DNA of 64,000 nt from Chryseobacterium viscerum (GTDB taxonomy: Bacteria > Bacteroidota > Bacteroidia > Flavobacteriales > Weeksellaceae). Below the pieces are notes generated by a model, which was not told the origin of the DNA, made no database searches, and saw only the letters and a program-made list of their open reading frames with translations. The DNA lies in NCBI RefSeq assembly GCF_002899945.2, contig NZ_PPEG02000010.1, positions 216,611 to 280,610 on the forward strand, written 5' to 3'. Shown here in pieces: positions 26,930 through 34,332 of the stretch; position 1 is the stretch's first letter, and the number at the start of each line of letters is the position of its first letter. Position numbers and translations under genes: made by a program.

Positions 26930-28187
26930 TTTGTTTTCTTTCGTAAAAAATGGAAATAGATACGGTGGCAATATAAAATAATAATAAGAATACCAACTCT
27001 TTAGCAATTCCACCAATGCCGCTGTTTCTTAAAATAATATCGTAATAAGCATTCAATCCCCAGTTCATGGGAGAGAATTTGGCTACGGTCTGCATAAATT
27101 CCGGCATTAAAAATACGGGAACCCAGATTCCTCCGATGGCTGCTAAAACTACTACAGAAGTTGCTCCGAATGGGGCAGACTGTTCCTGTGTATCGGCAAT
27201 AGTTCCCAGTAAAACTCCGAATCCGATGGCGGCCAGCCCCGCAAACAGCGTTACTATTATAAGCTGGAACATTTTTCCGGACACATCAAACGCCGGAAGA
27301 TCCATATAAGGGAACAAATAAATTCCCACCGCTACCATCAGTAAAAACTGAATGATACAGATGATCAGATAGGTAAAAGTTTTTCCTAAAATATGTACAA
27401 AATAGGGGGTAGGGCTTATTCTCGCTCTTACACTTGTTCCCTGGCTTTTTTCTTTAACCAAATTGATGGATAAAGGAACTACAATAAAGAAGATCGCAAA
27501 AAGAGTCCATGCAGGAACGTTGTGCTGAACAGAATTCGGCATGACATCCATTGCTCCTTTCTTGGGTGTGATTTCTTTAAAGCTGATCAGGTTTTTATTT
27601 TCGTCAAGATTCTCCGTCGTTCCCAGCTGATCCTGGAATGCTTTGTAGATCTTTTTATTTTCAATCTCAAAAACCATTTTATTGACTGAATTCATCACTG
27701 AATTTTTGAATCCCGCATTGGTAGCCGGGTCAAAGTATAAATGAATCTCTTTTGTCTTCGGAGCAATGGCTTTTACTTTTGCAGAATCTCCTTCCAGACC
27801 AAAAGAACTTACAATGGTCTGAACTTTAGAATCAATATTGGAATTTAAGTCTTTCGTTAAATTTTCAGGAATGACAATTGCCATCTGATAATCTCCCGAA
27901 AAGACAGCTTCCTGAGCAGATTTTTCATTGAAATTGGTCAGCAGCTGGAAGGTTTTACTGTTTTCCAGTTCCGCTTTTATATTTTTTGAAACTTCAGATT
28001 GATCCTGATCTATAAAAATAATCGGGATTTTTGATCCTTCCAGGTTTTTAAAAGTAGAATCCTGAATAAGGGTAATGGTTACAATCAGAAGCAACGGCAT
28101 CACGAAGATGATGACGATTCCTCCAATATCTCTTTTCAAAAGAAGAATTTCTTTGATAAAGCTTCTCCACAGTTTATACAACAACAT
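26919..28187 (-). CDS. ABC-2 type transporter permease
   Basis: A 422-residue permease with one N-terminal membrane segment (about 22-42), a long extracytoplasmic domain, and a cluster of five membrane segments from about residue 225 to 415. This is the ABC-2/YhaP-like arrangement of drug and lipid exporters. It overlaps its ATPase gene by 14 bases and the thioesterase start by 11 bases. It probably exports a lipid or pigment precursor across the inner membrane; the substrate is inferred only from context. Confidence 0.87.
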   Translation of the reverse strand: MLLYKLWRSFIKEILLLKRDIGGIVIIFVMPLLLIVTITLIQDSTFKNLEGSKIPIIFIDQDQSEVSKNIKAELENSKTFQLLTNFNEKSAQEAVFSGDYQMAIVIPENLTKDLNSNIDSKVQTIVSSFGLEGDSAKVKAIAPKTKEIHLYFDPATNAGFKNSVMNSVNKMVFEIENKKIYKAFQDQLGTTENLDENKNLISFKEITPKKGAMDVMPNSVQHNVPAWTLFAIFFIVVPLSINLVKEKSQGTSVRARISPTPYFVHILGKTFTYLIICIIQFLLMVAVGIYLFPYMDLPAFDVSGKMFQLIIVTLFAGLAAIGFGVLLGTIADTQEQSAPFGATSVVVLAAIGGIWVPVFLMPEFMQTVAKFSPMNWGLNAYYDIILRNSGIGGIAKELVFLLLFYIATVSISIFYERKQNAV

Positions 28188-28932
28188 CTCTTAGTTCTTT
28201 TCCGGTTAATGAAATGAAAACATCTTCAAGGTTTTCCGCATTGGCGATCTGTGCAACAAGTTCTTCAGGAGTTCCTACTGCATGAATTTTTCCATGGTCG
28301 ATGATGGCAATTTTTGTACAGAACTCTTCAGCTTCCGACAGGTGATGGGAAGTATAAATAATGCAGGTTCCCTGTTTATTTAAATCCAGGAGATAGTCAA
28401 TAATGGCTTTTTTAGACTGAACATCTACTCCTACAGTGGGTTCGTCTAAGAATAAAACATTAGGATTGTGAAGGGTTCCGGCGATGAGGTTGCATCGGCG
28501 TTTCATTCCTCCGGAAAATTGTCCTACCTGCTTATTAGCAAATTTTGAAAGTCCCATAATTTCCAGGGATTCATCAATTGCTTTTTTAAGCTGGTTGTGC
28601 TTCAAACCATACAGACTTCCGAAAAACATCAGATTTTCTTTGGCTGTAAGAGTAGGGTACAAAGCATATTCCTGCGGAACAATCCCTATGATCTGCCTGA
28701 TTTTGAAACCATCTTTCTGTGGAGACAAACCATTGATGGTAAATTGTCCTGAAGTAGGTTTTATCAATCCAGAAAGCATAGATATCAGAGTCGTTTTTCC
28801 GGCGCCGTTAGGTCCAAGAATTCCGTAGATGTCATTTTTATTGATATTCAGAGAGATATCATTGACAGAAAAATCATCAGAATTTTTGTACTTCTTGTAT
28901 AGGTTTTTGATCTCAATCATATTTTCTGCCAT
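28174..28932 (-). CDS. ABC transporter ATP-binding protein
   Basis: A 252-residue ATPase with Walker A GPNGAGKTT (about residue 39), Q-loop (VPQEYALYP), signature FSGGMKRR, Walker B VLFLDEPT and the switch His in YTSHHLSEAEE. It pairs with the overlapping permease gene. It begins one base before the BtrH-like stop codon region (separated by one base), within the same operon. Confidence 0.92.
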   Translation of the reverse strand: MAENMIEIKNLYKKYKNSDDFSVNDISLNINKNDIYGILGPNGAGKTTLISMLSGLIKPTSGQFTINGLSPQKDGFKIRQIIGIVPQEYALYPTLTAKENLMFFGSLYGLKHNQLKKAIDESLEIMGLSKFANKQVGQFSGGMKRRCNLIAGTLHNPNVLFLDEPTVGVDVQSKKAIIDYLLDLNKQGTCIIYTSHHLSEAEEFCTKIAIIDHGKIHAVGTPEELVAQIANAENLEDVFISLTGKELRDVVV

Positions 28933-28933
28933 A

Positions 28934-29950
28934 TCAGATCGCTTTTCTCAGTTTTTTATAGAAAGCTTCTTCCAGATCTGCAATGTGCAACATCGTTTTT
29001 GAAAGTTCATTATAAATATTGCTTTTTGAGTTTCTGTTTTTGTAAACTCTGGCAATATCCACTGCAAAATCTCTCCAAAGGTCACCGATAGAAGTAATTT
29101 CTTTTGATAATTCTTTCAGCTCATCATTTTTAAGAATGACAGAAGCTTCCTGAAGAAATGCTCCATAGATAAATCTGAAACCTCCGCCTCCGGTCCCGAT
29201 TTCTTCCTGCATTCTGATCAATTGTCCCAAATAATGGTTGGTGACTTTTGTTCCCTTCTTTTCGGCCCATTTCGGAATGCTTTTCGCCACCCATCTCATG
29301 GCTTTTACTCCGATAAGCGGTACCGGTGCCAGCATATTTTTGCAGGTGTCTTTGATTCCTTTTTTTATGGCTTCTTCAAGATTGATGTTTTCAGGAACAT
29401 AAACAGGATAATACATGTGCCCTTTTGGTGGCAGTGCTCCTTTAGCATATCTTACTTTTTCCAGTTCTGCTTCAGAAAGGGATGTTGTATAATCCATTAC
29501 AGGATCACTGATCAGGAATTTTCCGTCTTCCTTTCCATATACCACAAGATTGTGGGCATTGAAGTGGAATTTGTACTCCTCCGGGAAGTAGGTAAGATTG
29601 AAAACGCCTACCTGAAGTCCTGTAGGTATATTTTGATCCAGATTTCTTTCAAGAGCTTTTTGGGCATCTTTAGGATTTGAGAATTTTTCTCTTTTGATTT
29701 TAATTCCTAATCTTTTGGCTGCTTTACTGAAAATAGCACCCGGCATCGGACGATAGCTGAAGCCCGGAGCAAAATTTACCTTTAAAAAAGGAAGATAGAC
29801 AAAAAACAATCCTGAACCGATCCCGAAGATCATCGGCTCACTGAGTTTCAGGCCTTTATTAAGCAGTAGATTAGAAGCAACACCGTTTTCGCAATGCGCA
29901 GTCTGATGGTGTTCAAAGTTTAATTTCATTTGCAGATTGTATCTTTTCAT
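28934..29950 (-). CDS. BtrH-like acyltransferase (BtrH_N / DUF4872 architecture)
   Basis: A 338-residue protein resembling BtrH, which in butirosin synthesis moves an acyl chain from an ACP to an amino sugar. The N-terminal papain/C39-like part shows HCENGVASNLL (Cys20, likely nucleophile) and GIGSGLFFVYLP; a later HNLVVYG segment offers the catalytic His and a following ISDPV the acidic residue. The C-terminal part is helical, as in DUF4872. The start could also be the ATG at 29929, seven codons later. In the flexirubin locus it is a good candidate to transfer the aryl polyene chain from ACP to dialkylresorcinol; this is inference. Confidence 0.75.
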   Translation of the reverse strand: MKRYNLQMKLNFEHHQTAHCENGVASNLLLNKGLKLSEPMIFGIGSGLFFVYLPFLKVNFAPGFSYRPMPGAIFSKAAKRLGIKIKREKFSNPKDAQKALERNLDQNIPTGLQVGVFNLTYFPEEYKFHFNAHNLVVYGKEDGKFLISDPVMDYTTSLSEAELEKVRYAKGALPPKGHMYYPVYVPENINLEEAIKKGIKDTCKNMLAPVPLIGVKAMRWVAKSIPKWAEKKGTKVTNHYLGQLIRMQEEIGTGGGGFRFIYGAFLQEASVILKNDELKELSKEITSIGDLWRDFAVDIARVYKNRNSKSNIYNELSKTMLHIADLEEAFYKKLRKAI

Positions 29951-29992
29951 TGGTCAAATGGAATCCGGCACTTTATATAGGCCTTATTTCAT

Positions 29993-30397
29993 TTATTTTC
30001 CGTTGAAGTTTTTTAATTCATCCACTGAAATTCCGAATGCATCGGCATATTTTTTCAGTGCAGTTTCGCTTAGTGTTTTGAATATTCCGGGTTTAAAATG
30101 TCTTTTCACCCTCCATTGCCATATTCCTACATAAGAAGCAAGAACAGGCGGGTCCATTTTATTCAGTTCCATAAAATAAACGATGGGACTTACTATATTA
30201 TTGGCAACATTTTGTTTTGCTTCCTCAATTCTTTCATAAATGAGTTCCATCGATTCATCCAGAGCAGCTTTCTTGGCATCCCAGCCTGTGCTGTTTGCTG
30301 TCGTGTAGTTGTCATTCTCATCCGTTACATACAGAACTTCTGTCATGTTGGCGGACTTCAGGTTACTTTCGTCTTGAGGCAGGTCTTGTTTTTTCAT
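29993..30397 (-). CDS. Conserved-looking 134-residue protein of unknown function
   Basis: A small, soluble-looking protein, acidic at the N-terminus and with a helical middle (ESMELIYERIEEAKQNVANN), then a PPVLASYVGIWQWRVKRHFKP segment and a short C-terminal helix-turn-like end (ALKKYADAFGISVDELKNF). No signal peptide or clear family. It is the first gene of the distal pigment unit, 42 bases upstream of the BtrH-like gene. The C-terminal portion loosely resembles the helix-turn-helix of XRE or ACP-like folds, but not enough for a call. Confidence 0.75.
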   Translation of the reverse strand: MKKQDLPQDESNLKSANMTEVLYVTDENDNYTTANSTGWDAKKAALDESMELIYERIEEAKQNVANNIVSPIVYFMELNKMDPPVLASYVGIWQWRVKRHFKPGIFKTLSETALKKYADAFGISVDELKNFNGK

Positions 30398-30710
30398 CTA
30401 AATAATGTTCATTTTTTTAGATTCCAGATGAAATAAGGTTCACCTGTTTTTGATTCTTTTAATCAGGTGGCTAAAATAGTGAAAATACATTATATGTAAA
30501 TCATATTAAATCTGAGGGAGTTATTGCTTTGAAAATGAGGTTGTATCAAAAATATTCTACAGATCCTGATGTCCAAATGCAATTATGTTAAATTACGAAT
30601 ACCTATAAAATTTTGTTAATTATTGGGGAATTATTTATTATTTGATTGTTTTATCTATATTTGTTCCTGTTAAACAACAAAAACTAATAATCAAAAACAA
30701 ATTAAATTTC
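30398..30710. other. Divergent intergenic region
   Basis: No gene seen. It holds the minus-strand promoter and long leader of the 134-aa gene, and a plus-strand -7 box TATATTTG at 30656-30663 in front of the small peptide gene. Confidence 0.6.
30547..30576 (-). promoter_or_regulatory. Promoter of the distal pigment unit
   Basis: On the minus strand TTG (30576-30574), 19 bases, then TATTTTTG (30554-30547). This fits the Bacteroidetes consensus well. It leaves an untranslated leader of about 140 bases before the start at 30397, with a dyad CACCTG / CAGGTG at 30441-30469. Confidence 0.55.
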
Positions 30711-30890
30711 ATGAAAAATTTAAAGTTACTTACAAAGAATGAGTTAAAACAAGTGAAAGGAGGAATTACTGTTTACATTGCATGTGCTAACGGAACCAGC
30801 GGCCAAATACGTAATGTGAATGTGAATACTGATATTGCTACTCCTGCAGAGCAGATTTGCGGAGGGAATGAGTATGAAGTGATTATCTAA
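30711..30890 (+). CDS. Small peptide with bacteriocin-type double-glycine leader
   Basis: A 59-residue peptide. The first 18 residues (MKNLKLLTKNELKQVKGG) match the bacteriocin-type double-glycine leader, cleaved by C39-peptidase transporters in characterised systems. The remaining 41 residues hold two cysteines (Cys25 and Cys50) and end in EYEVII. The ATG at 30711 is preferred over an upstream extension, since the leader then begins at residue 1. It has its own -7 box and terminator and is transcribed against the pigment genes. No C39 transporter or modification enzyme lies beside it. It may be an orphan bacteriocin-like or signalling peptide. Confidence 0.75.
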   Translation: MKNLKLLTKNELKQVKGGITVYIACANGTSGQIRNVNVNTDIATPAEQICGGNEYEVII

Positions 30891-30972
30891 GGAGGTATTC
30901 AAGACATTAGATTACATCTAATCCTACTTTTACGGTTTTATAAAAATAAAACTTTCAAGTAAAAAGTTATAG

Positions 30973-31000
30973 GCGGGACAGAAATGTTCCGCTTTTTTTG
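30973..31000 (+). terminator. Terminator of the small peptide gene
   Basis: GCGGGACA / TGTTCCGC (one G-T pair) with a GAAA loop, followed by seven T. Confidence 0.8.
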
Positions 31001-31051
31001 TGCTTTAAATTTCTTTCTCCCTGATGATCAGGGTTTCACAGATTGGTAGAA

Positions 31052-31067
31052 TGTTTCACGTGAAATA
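31052..31067. promoter_or_regulatory. parS-like palindrome
   Basis: TGTTTCACGTGAAATA matches the ParB-binding consensus TGTTNCACGTGAAACA at all but the second-last base. No parAB genes are in the window, but parS sites are often outside them. Confidence 0.5.
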
Positions 31068-31306
31068 ATTCATTGTATGATGAAATTTTTTATTTGTATT
31101 GGCTTGGTTATCAATTGTTTTGTAGCAGGCTTAATTGATTTGAAAATAAAAAAAATAAATGTTTTTATGGTAAGATCATTGTAATCAATTCAATAGGAGT
31201 GAGCTTTAGCCAAAACCTGTTTTTTAAACACCAATGCCACTAATGAATTACACAAATATTCACGAATCTATTGAAAGGATTGAATACGGAATGGTTTAAA
31301 AACAAA

Positions 31307-31332
31307 AAAGCTGTACGTTGTGTACAGCTTTT
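31307..31332. terminator. Terminator of the dar unit (minus strand)
   Basis: AAAAGCTGTAC / GTACAGCTTTT with a 5-base loop. In the minus sense a T-rich run follows, so it ends the unit whose last gene stops at 31353. Confidence 0.75.
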
Positions 31333-31352
31333 ATGATATGTTGAATTGATCT

Positions 31353-31796
31353 TTACGACTTTACTTCCTGAATAAACAGGTTGATTTCCGCTCTGATCAA
31401 TAATTCATCATTATGAAATGTTTCACAGAAGATGTGGCAGATGTTTTCAAACTGTGAAATAAGTGAGGCTTTGGAAATAATTTTATCATTCACTTTTGGA
31501 AGGGCAAAAACCTCAATTTTCTTGATATTAGTAATAAAACCTATCACTTTGGTATCTGCTTCAGGATTTTCAAAGAAGCTTTGTCCCAGGATGGATGAGC
31601 AGGTTTGTGCCAGATTTTCAATTAGGCCGGCTTCTACAAATTCATTGTTGTGAACAAATATATTGTCTTCTTTTATTTCAAAGGAAGTCACTACTTTTTC
31701 TTGGGTCAGCTCCAGGATATAGTCTGCCATAAGCATCGGTTCACGATGTGGTAAAAAGTTGTGTATATTGATGATATTCTCTTCCTTTATTTCCAT
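31353..31796 (-). CDS. Hotdog-fold dehydratase-like protein (ApeP/FabZ-like)
   Basis: A 147-residue hotdog protein starting its domain with LPHREPMLMADYI (His17), the region of FabA/FabZ-type dehydratases. The central helix reads EAGLIENLAQTCS, with Glu60 in the FabZ-like ExxAQ setting. It lacks the HFPGxP loop. Its neighbour at 31804 has the same size and a similar motif set, and the pair may form a heterodimer, as described for the ApeI/ApeP dehydratases of aryl polyene systems. It is the last gene of the dar unit. Confidence 0.75.
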   Translation of the reverse strand: MEIKEENIINIHNFLPHREPMLMADYILELTQEKVVTSFEIKEDNIFVHNNEFVEAGLIENLAQTCSSILGQSFFENPEADTKVIGFITNIKKIEVFALPKVNDKIISKASLISQFENICHIFCETFHNDELLIRAEINLFIQEVKS

Positions 31797-31803
31797 TTTC
31801 AGT

Positions 31804-32235
31804 TTATTTTACAGCGGTTTTCATTTGAGATTTTGCAATCACTTCACCGTTTAGTTTGGTAACGATATCTACCAGTGTAACTCCCATTACTTCATTGAGG
31901 ATGGTTACCTCAGATTTCAGCTGGTCACCTATTTTGGGCAATATTTCAGCTTCAAAAGATTTGATGGCTCCAATATATCCTGTAGGAGCATCTTTCCCCA
32001 ACAGATAATATTTATATCCGGTGTGCAGGGCAACACTCTGTGCCTGATGCTCAATCAATCCGGAAGCCTGAAATAATCCGTCCTGGATGAAAAGACTGTC
32101 TTCTTTGATCTCAAAACCGGATAAGAGATGACTTTCAGAATATTCTGATAACTCATGCACCATCACAAAAGGGAACCGTTGCGGAATAAGGCTCTCTACA
32201 AAGTCTTTATCAGATGTAGGCAGTTTATTTTCCAT
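31804..32235 (-). CDS. Second hotdog-fold dehydratase-like protein
   Basis: A 143-residue paralogue-like partner of the gene at 31353, with IPQRFPFVMVHEL at the domain start and ASGLIEHQAQSVA in the central helix (same ExxAQ Glu). Its start codon ATG shares a base with the TAA of darB (TAATG), so translation is coupled; a longer frame to 32259 lies inside darB and is rejected. The first motif has Gln where the other has His, so the two proteins may not be equally active. Confidence 0.75.
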   Translation of the reverse strand: MENKLPTSDKDFVESLIPQRFPFVMVHELSEYSESHLLSGFEIKEDSLFIQDGLFQASGLIEHQAQSVALHTGYKYYLLGKDAPTGYIGAIKSFEAEILPKIGDQLKSEVTILNEVMGVTLVDIVTKLNGEVIAKSQMKTAVK

Positions 32236-33374
32236 TAGCAAACTGTTAATAAGGCACAAGAATAAGCGAATCTTCCACTTTCAGGAACACAAAGAAGTAC
32301 TTTTTCTCCTTTTTTCAATGTCCCGGAGTTCATCAATTCTTCAAGAGCAATAAATATAGATCCTGCTCCGATGTTTCCAACCTCAGAAAGATTGTAGAAC
32401 CATTTTTCTGCAGGGAAATCCATTCCTTTTTTAGCAAATTCTTCTTTCAGTCCGTCTTTAAAATATCCTGAAGAAATATGAGCCAATACATGATCAATTT
32501 TTTCCGGATCCAGATTGTGTTTGTCAAAAGAAGATCTTAAACTTTCTGCACCTTTTACAAGGATATATTTATCAAGGATTTTAGTATCCTGTTTGATGGC
32601 AAAAATAGATTGCTTCAGCCACTCGTCAGAAGGGTAGTCTGCCCATGATTTCAGGCTTCCGTCTTCCAGTTTGTCACATCCTGCATACATACATGCCTCG
32701 ATTTCGTGAGCATAAGAATAGAAATCAATGAATTCTACCTTTAAAGAAATACTGTTTTCTCTTGGCTTATTCTCCAACAGGAAAGCTCCTGCTCCGTCAG
32801 AAAGCATCCATCTCAGGAATTCTCTTTTGAACGCAATAATAGGTCTTTCTTCCAGTAATTTTAAATTTTCAGCCTCGTGGTTGAATTTATCAGCAGTCAT
32901 CCATGCAGACATTCTTTCGGAACCTGCACATACTGCATTTTCCTGTACACCGGCTCTTACAGAAAGGAATCCATAGTTCAGGGCATTCATTCCTGAGTTG
33001 CAAAGACCTGTTGAAGTATTAATTTCAATAGATTTTCCGATGTTCAGTTCACCGTGAACCATAGAAGCGTGAGAAGGCTGTATCTGGTCTGGTGAAGTAG
33101 TTCCTACGGATAATAACTTCATATCTTCCTTTTTGAAATTTTCATCAAAAAGTCCTTCAACTGCTTTTGCAGTAAGCTGCGCATTAGAGTGTGTAGGATT
33201 TCCTTCTTTGTCTAAAGCGTAGTATCTGGTCGTGATTTTATTATTTCTTAGGATAAGTGATTTTGCTTTAGATGGCGCATCATTGATAAGCCCAAGATAA
33301 GTCTCCATTTCATCATTCGCTACCGGCTCATTGGGTAAGTATTTTGATGCTTTTGTTATAAATACGTCGTACAT
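32235..33374 (-). CDS. darB: DarB-like ketosynthase III for dialkylresorcinol
   Basis: A 379-residue KAS III-type enzyme with the Cys-His-Asn triad visible: Cys125 (TSTGLCNSGMN), His299 (LAHISSGYF) and Asn334 (EVGNIGAGS). DarB joins two beta-ketoacyl thioesters into a cyclohexanedione, which DarA then aromatises to a 2,5-dialkylresorcinol. It lies one base after darA and overlaps the next hotdog gene, in the order known for Bacteroidetes dar loci. The dialkylresorcinol is the lipophilic half of flexirubin. Confidence 0.88.
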   Translation of the reverse strand: MYDVFITKASKYLPNEPVANDEMETYLGLINDAPSKAKSLILRNNKITTRYYALDKEGNPTHSNAQLTAKAVEGLFDENFKKEDMKLLSVGTTSPDQIQPSHASMVHGELNIGKSIEINTSTGLCNSGMNALNYGFLSVRAGVQENAVCAGSERMSAWMTADKFNHEAENLKLLEERPIIAFKREFLRWMLSDGAGAFLLENKPRENSISLKVEFIDFYSYAHEIEACMYAGCDKLEDGSLKSWADYPSDEWLKQSIFAIKQDTKILDKYILVKGAESLRSSFDKHNLDPEKIDHVLAHISSGYFKDGLKEEFAKKGMDFPAEKWFYNLSEVGNIGAGSIFIALEELMNSGTLKKGEKVLLCVPESGRFAYSCALLTVC

Positions 33375-33375
33375 T

Positions 33376-34290
33376 CTATTTTAAATTAATTCCTTGTAAA
33401 TATCTTTTTTGTTTTTGTCTTTTAAACCAAAATATAGGGGTTGTAAGCAGGTGTAATACCAAAACGACAGGTGAGATAATCCATATCGCTGCCATCAAAT
33501 ATACCTTAAAGAATTTTATCAGCAATGGGCGTTTCTCTTTTTTCTTGATAATCAGGTTAGACCATACTGTGAAAATTTTGTTTCCTACCTTCTCTACCCG
33601 TACCAAAAATGCACGGATTTCAATGGCTCCATTTTTAACGAGCTCCGGCTGTAAATTATTCAGGTCGCTATTCTTAAAATGTCTTTCAATAATCTCGCCA
33701 TACTTTACTGAGCCTGTTATTTCTTCATCAGAAACCCCTGCTGCGGGAAGCATTCCGGATTTTTCCTTCTGACCTGTTGTCAGCCATCGAAGGATAGTCA
33801 GTACACTGGTATAATTGTCATGCCTGTCTACCAGGGCTATATTCCCGACAAGTTTTGCCTGTAAGTCTCTTAAGTATACCTTTAGTTTCTCCTGGGAAAG
33901 CATCCACATATTTCTGGTTCCGGAAATGGTGACTATAGGAGTATCTTTAAGGATGCGCTCTGCATAGCCACTTTTTAAGAATGAAATAATAGGAATGGAT
34001 GGTGTGAGATACCATACTTGATATCCAAAGAGGATAAGGTCATACTTTTTGCTCAGAATTTCTTCGGATGGGGGCAGAATTTCTTTCGGAATCTGCAGAT
34101 AAGATTCAGGAAAAGTGTTGAAAAAAACATCACCTGGCCAGGGAAAAGGAAAATCTTCCTTGAGCTGAATGTTGTAATACGTAATATCATAAGCATCCTT
34201 TTGAGCTTCAAAAGGCTTGGCTATGTTTCTCACAATATCTTCGAGTTGTCCGGTTTGCGAATAATATATGACAAGTATATTTTTCTTCAT
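33376..34290 (-). CDS. darA: DarA-like aromatase with flavodoxin-like domain
   Basis: A 304-residue protein with an N-terminal flavodoxin-like fold: VIYYSQTGQLEDIV gives the FMN phosphate-binding loop and YDLILFGYQVWYLTPSIP a second flavin-contact region. The C-terminal 80 residues carry a hydrophobic segment (about 262-290), so it may be membrane bound. DarA oxidises the DarB product to dialkylresorcinol. Position directly before darB and after the MMPL gene fits a dedicated flexirubin operon. Confidence 0.87.
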   Translation of the reverse strand: MKKNILVIYYSQTGQLEDIVRNIAKPFEAQKDAYDITYYNIQLKEDFPFPWPGDVFFNTFPESYLQIPKEILPPSEEILSKKYDLILFGYQVWYLTPSIPIISFLKSGYAERILKDTPIVTISGTRNMWMLSQEKLKVYLRDLQAKLVGNIALVDRHDNYTSVLTILRWLTTGQKEKSGMLPAAGVSDEEITGSVKYGEIIERHFKNSDLNNLQPELVKNGAIEIRAFLVRVEKVGNKIFTVWSNLIIKKKEKRPLLIKFFKVYLMAAIWIISPVVLVLHLLTTPIFWFKRQKQKRYLQGINLK

Positions 34291-34332
34291 TAGTTTTCTT
34301 TAGCGTTTACAAAAATATGTTTTTCATATTTA

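Larger units (their letters stand above)
30891..31352. other. Gene-free region with palindromes
   Basis: No supported gene in 462 bases. It holds the peptide-gene terminator, a 15-base palindrome CCCTGATGATCAGGG at 31019-31033, a parS-like site at 31052-31067, a possible decayed dispersed repeat at about 31227-31268, and the terminator of the dar unit. Confidence 0.6.

Noticed and set aside
29222..29680. 152-residue frame on the plus strand
   Set aside because: Antisense to the BtrH-like gene, Phe/Tyr/Ile-rich, no recognisable motif.
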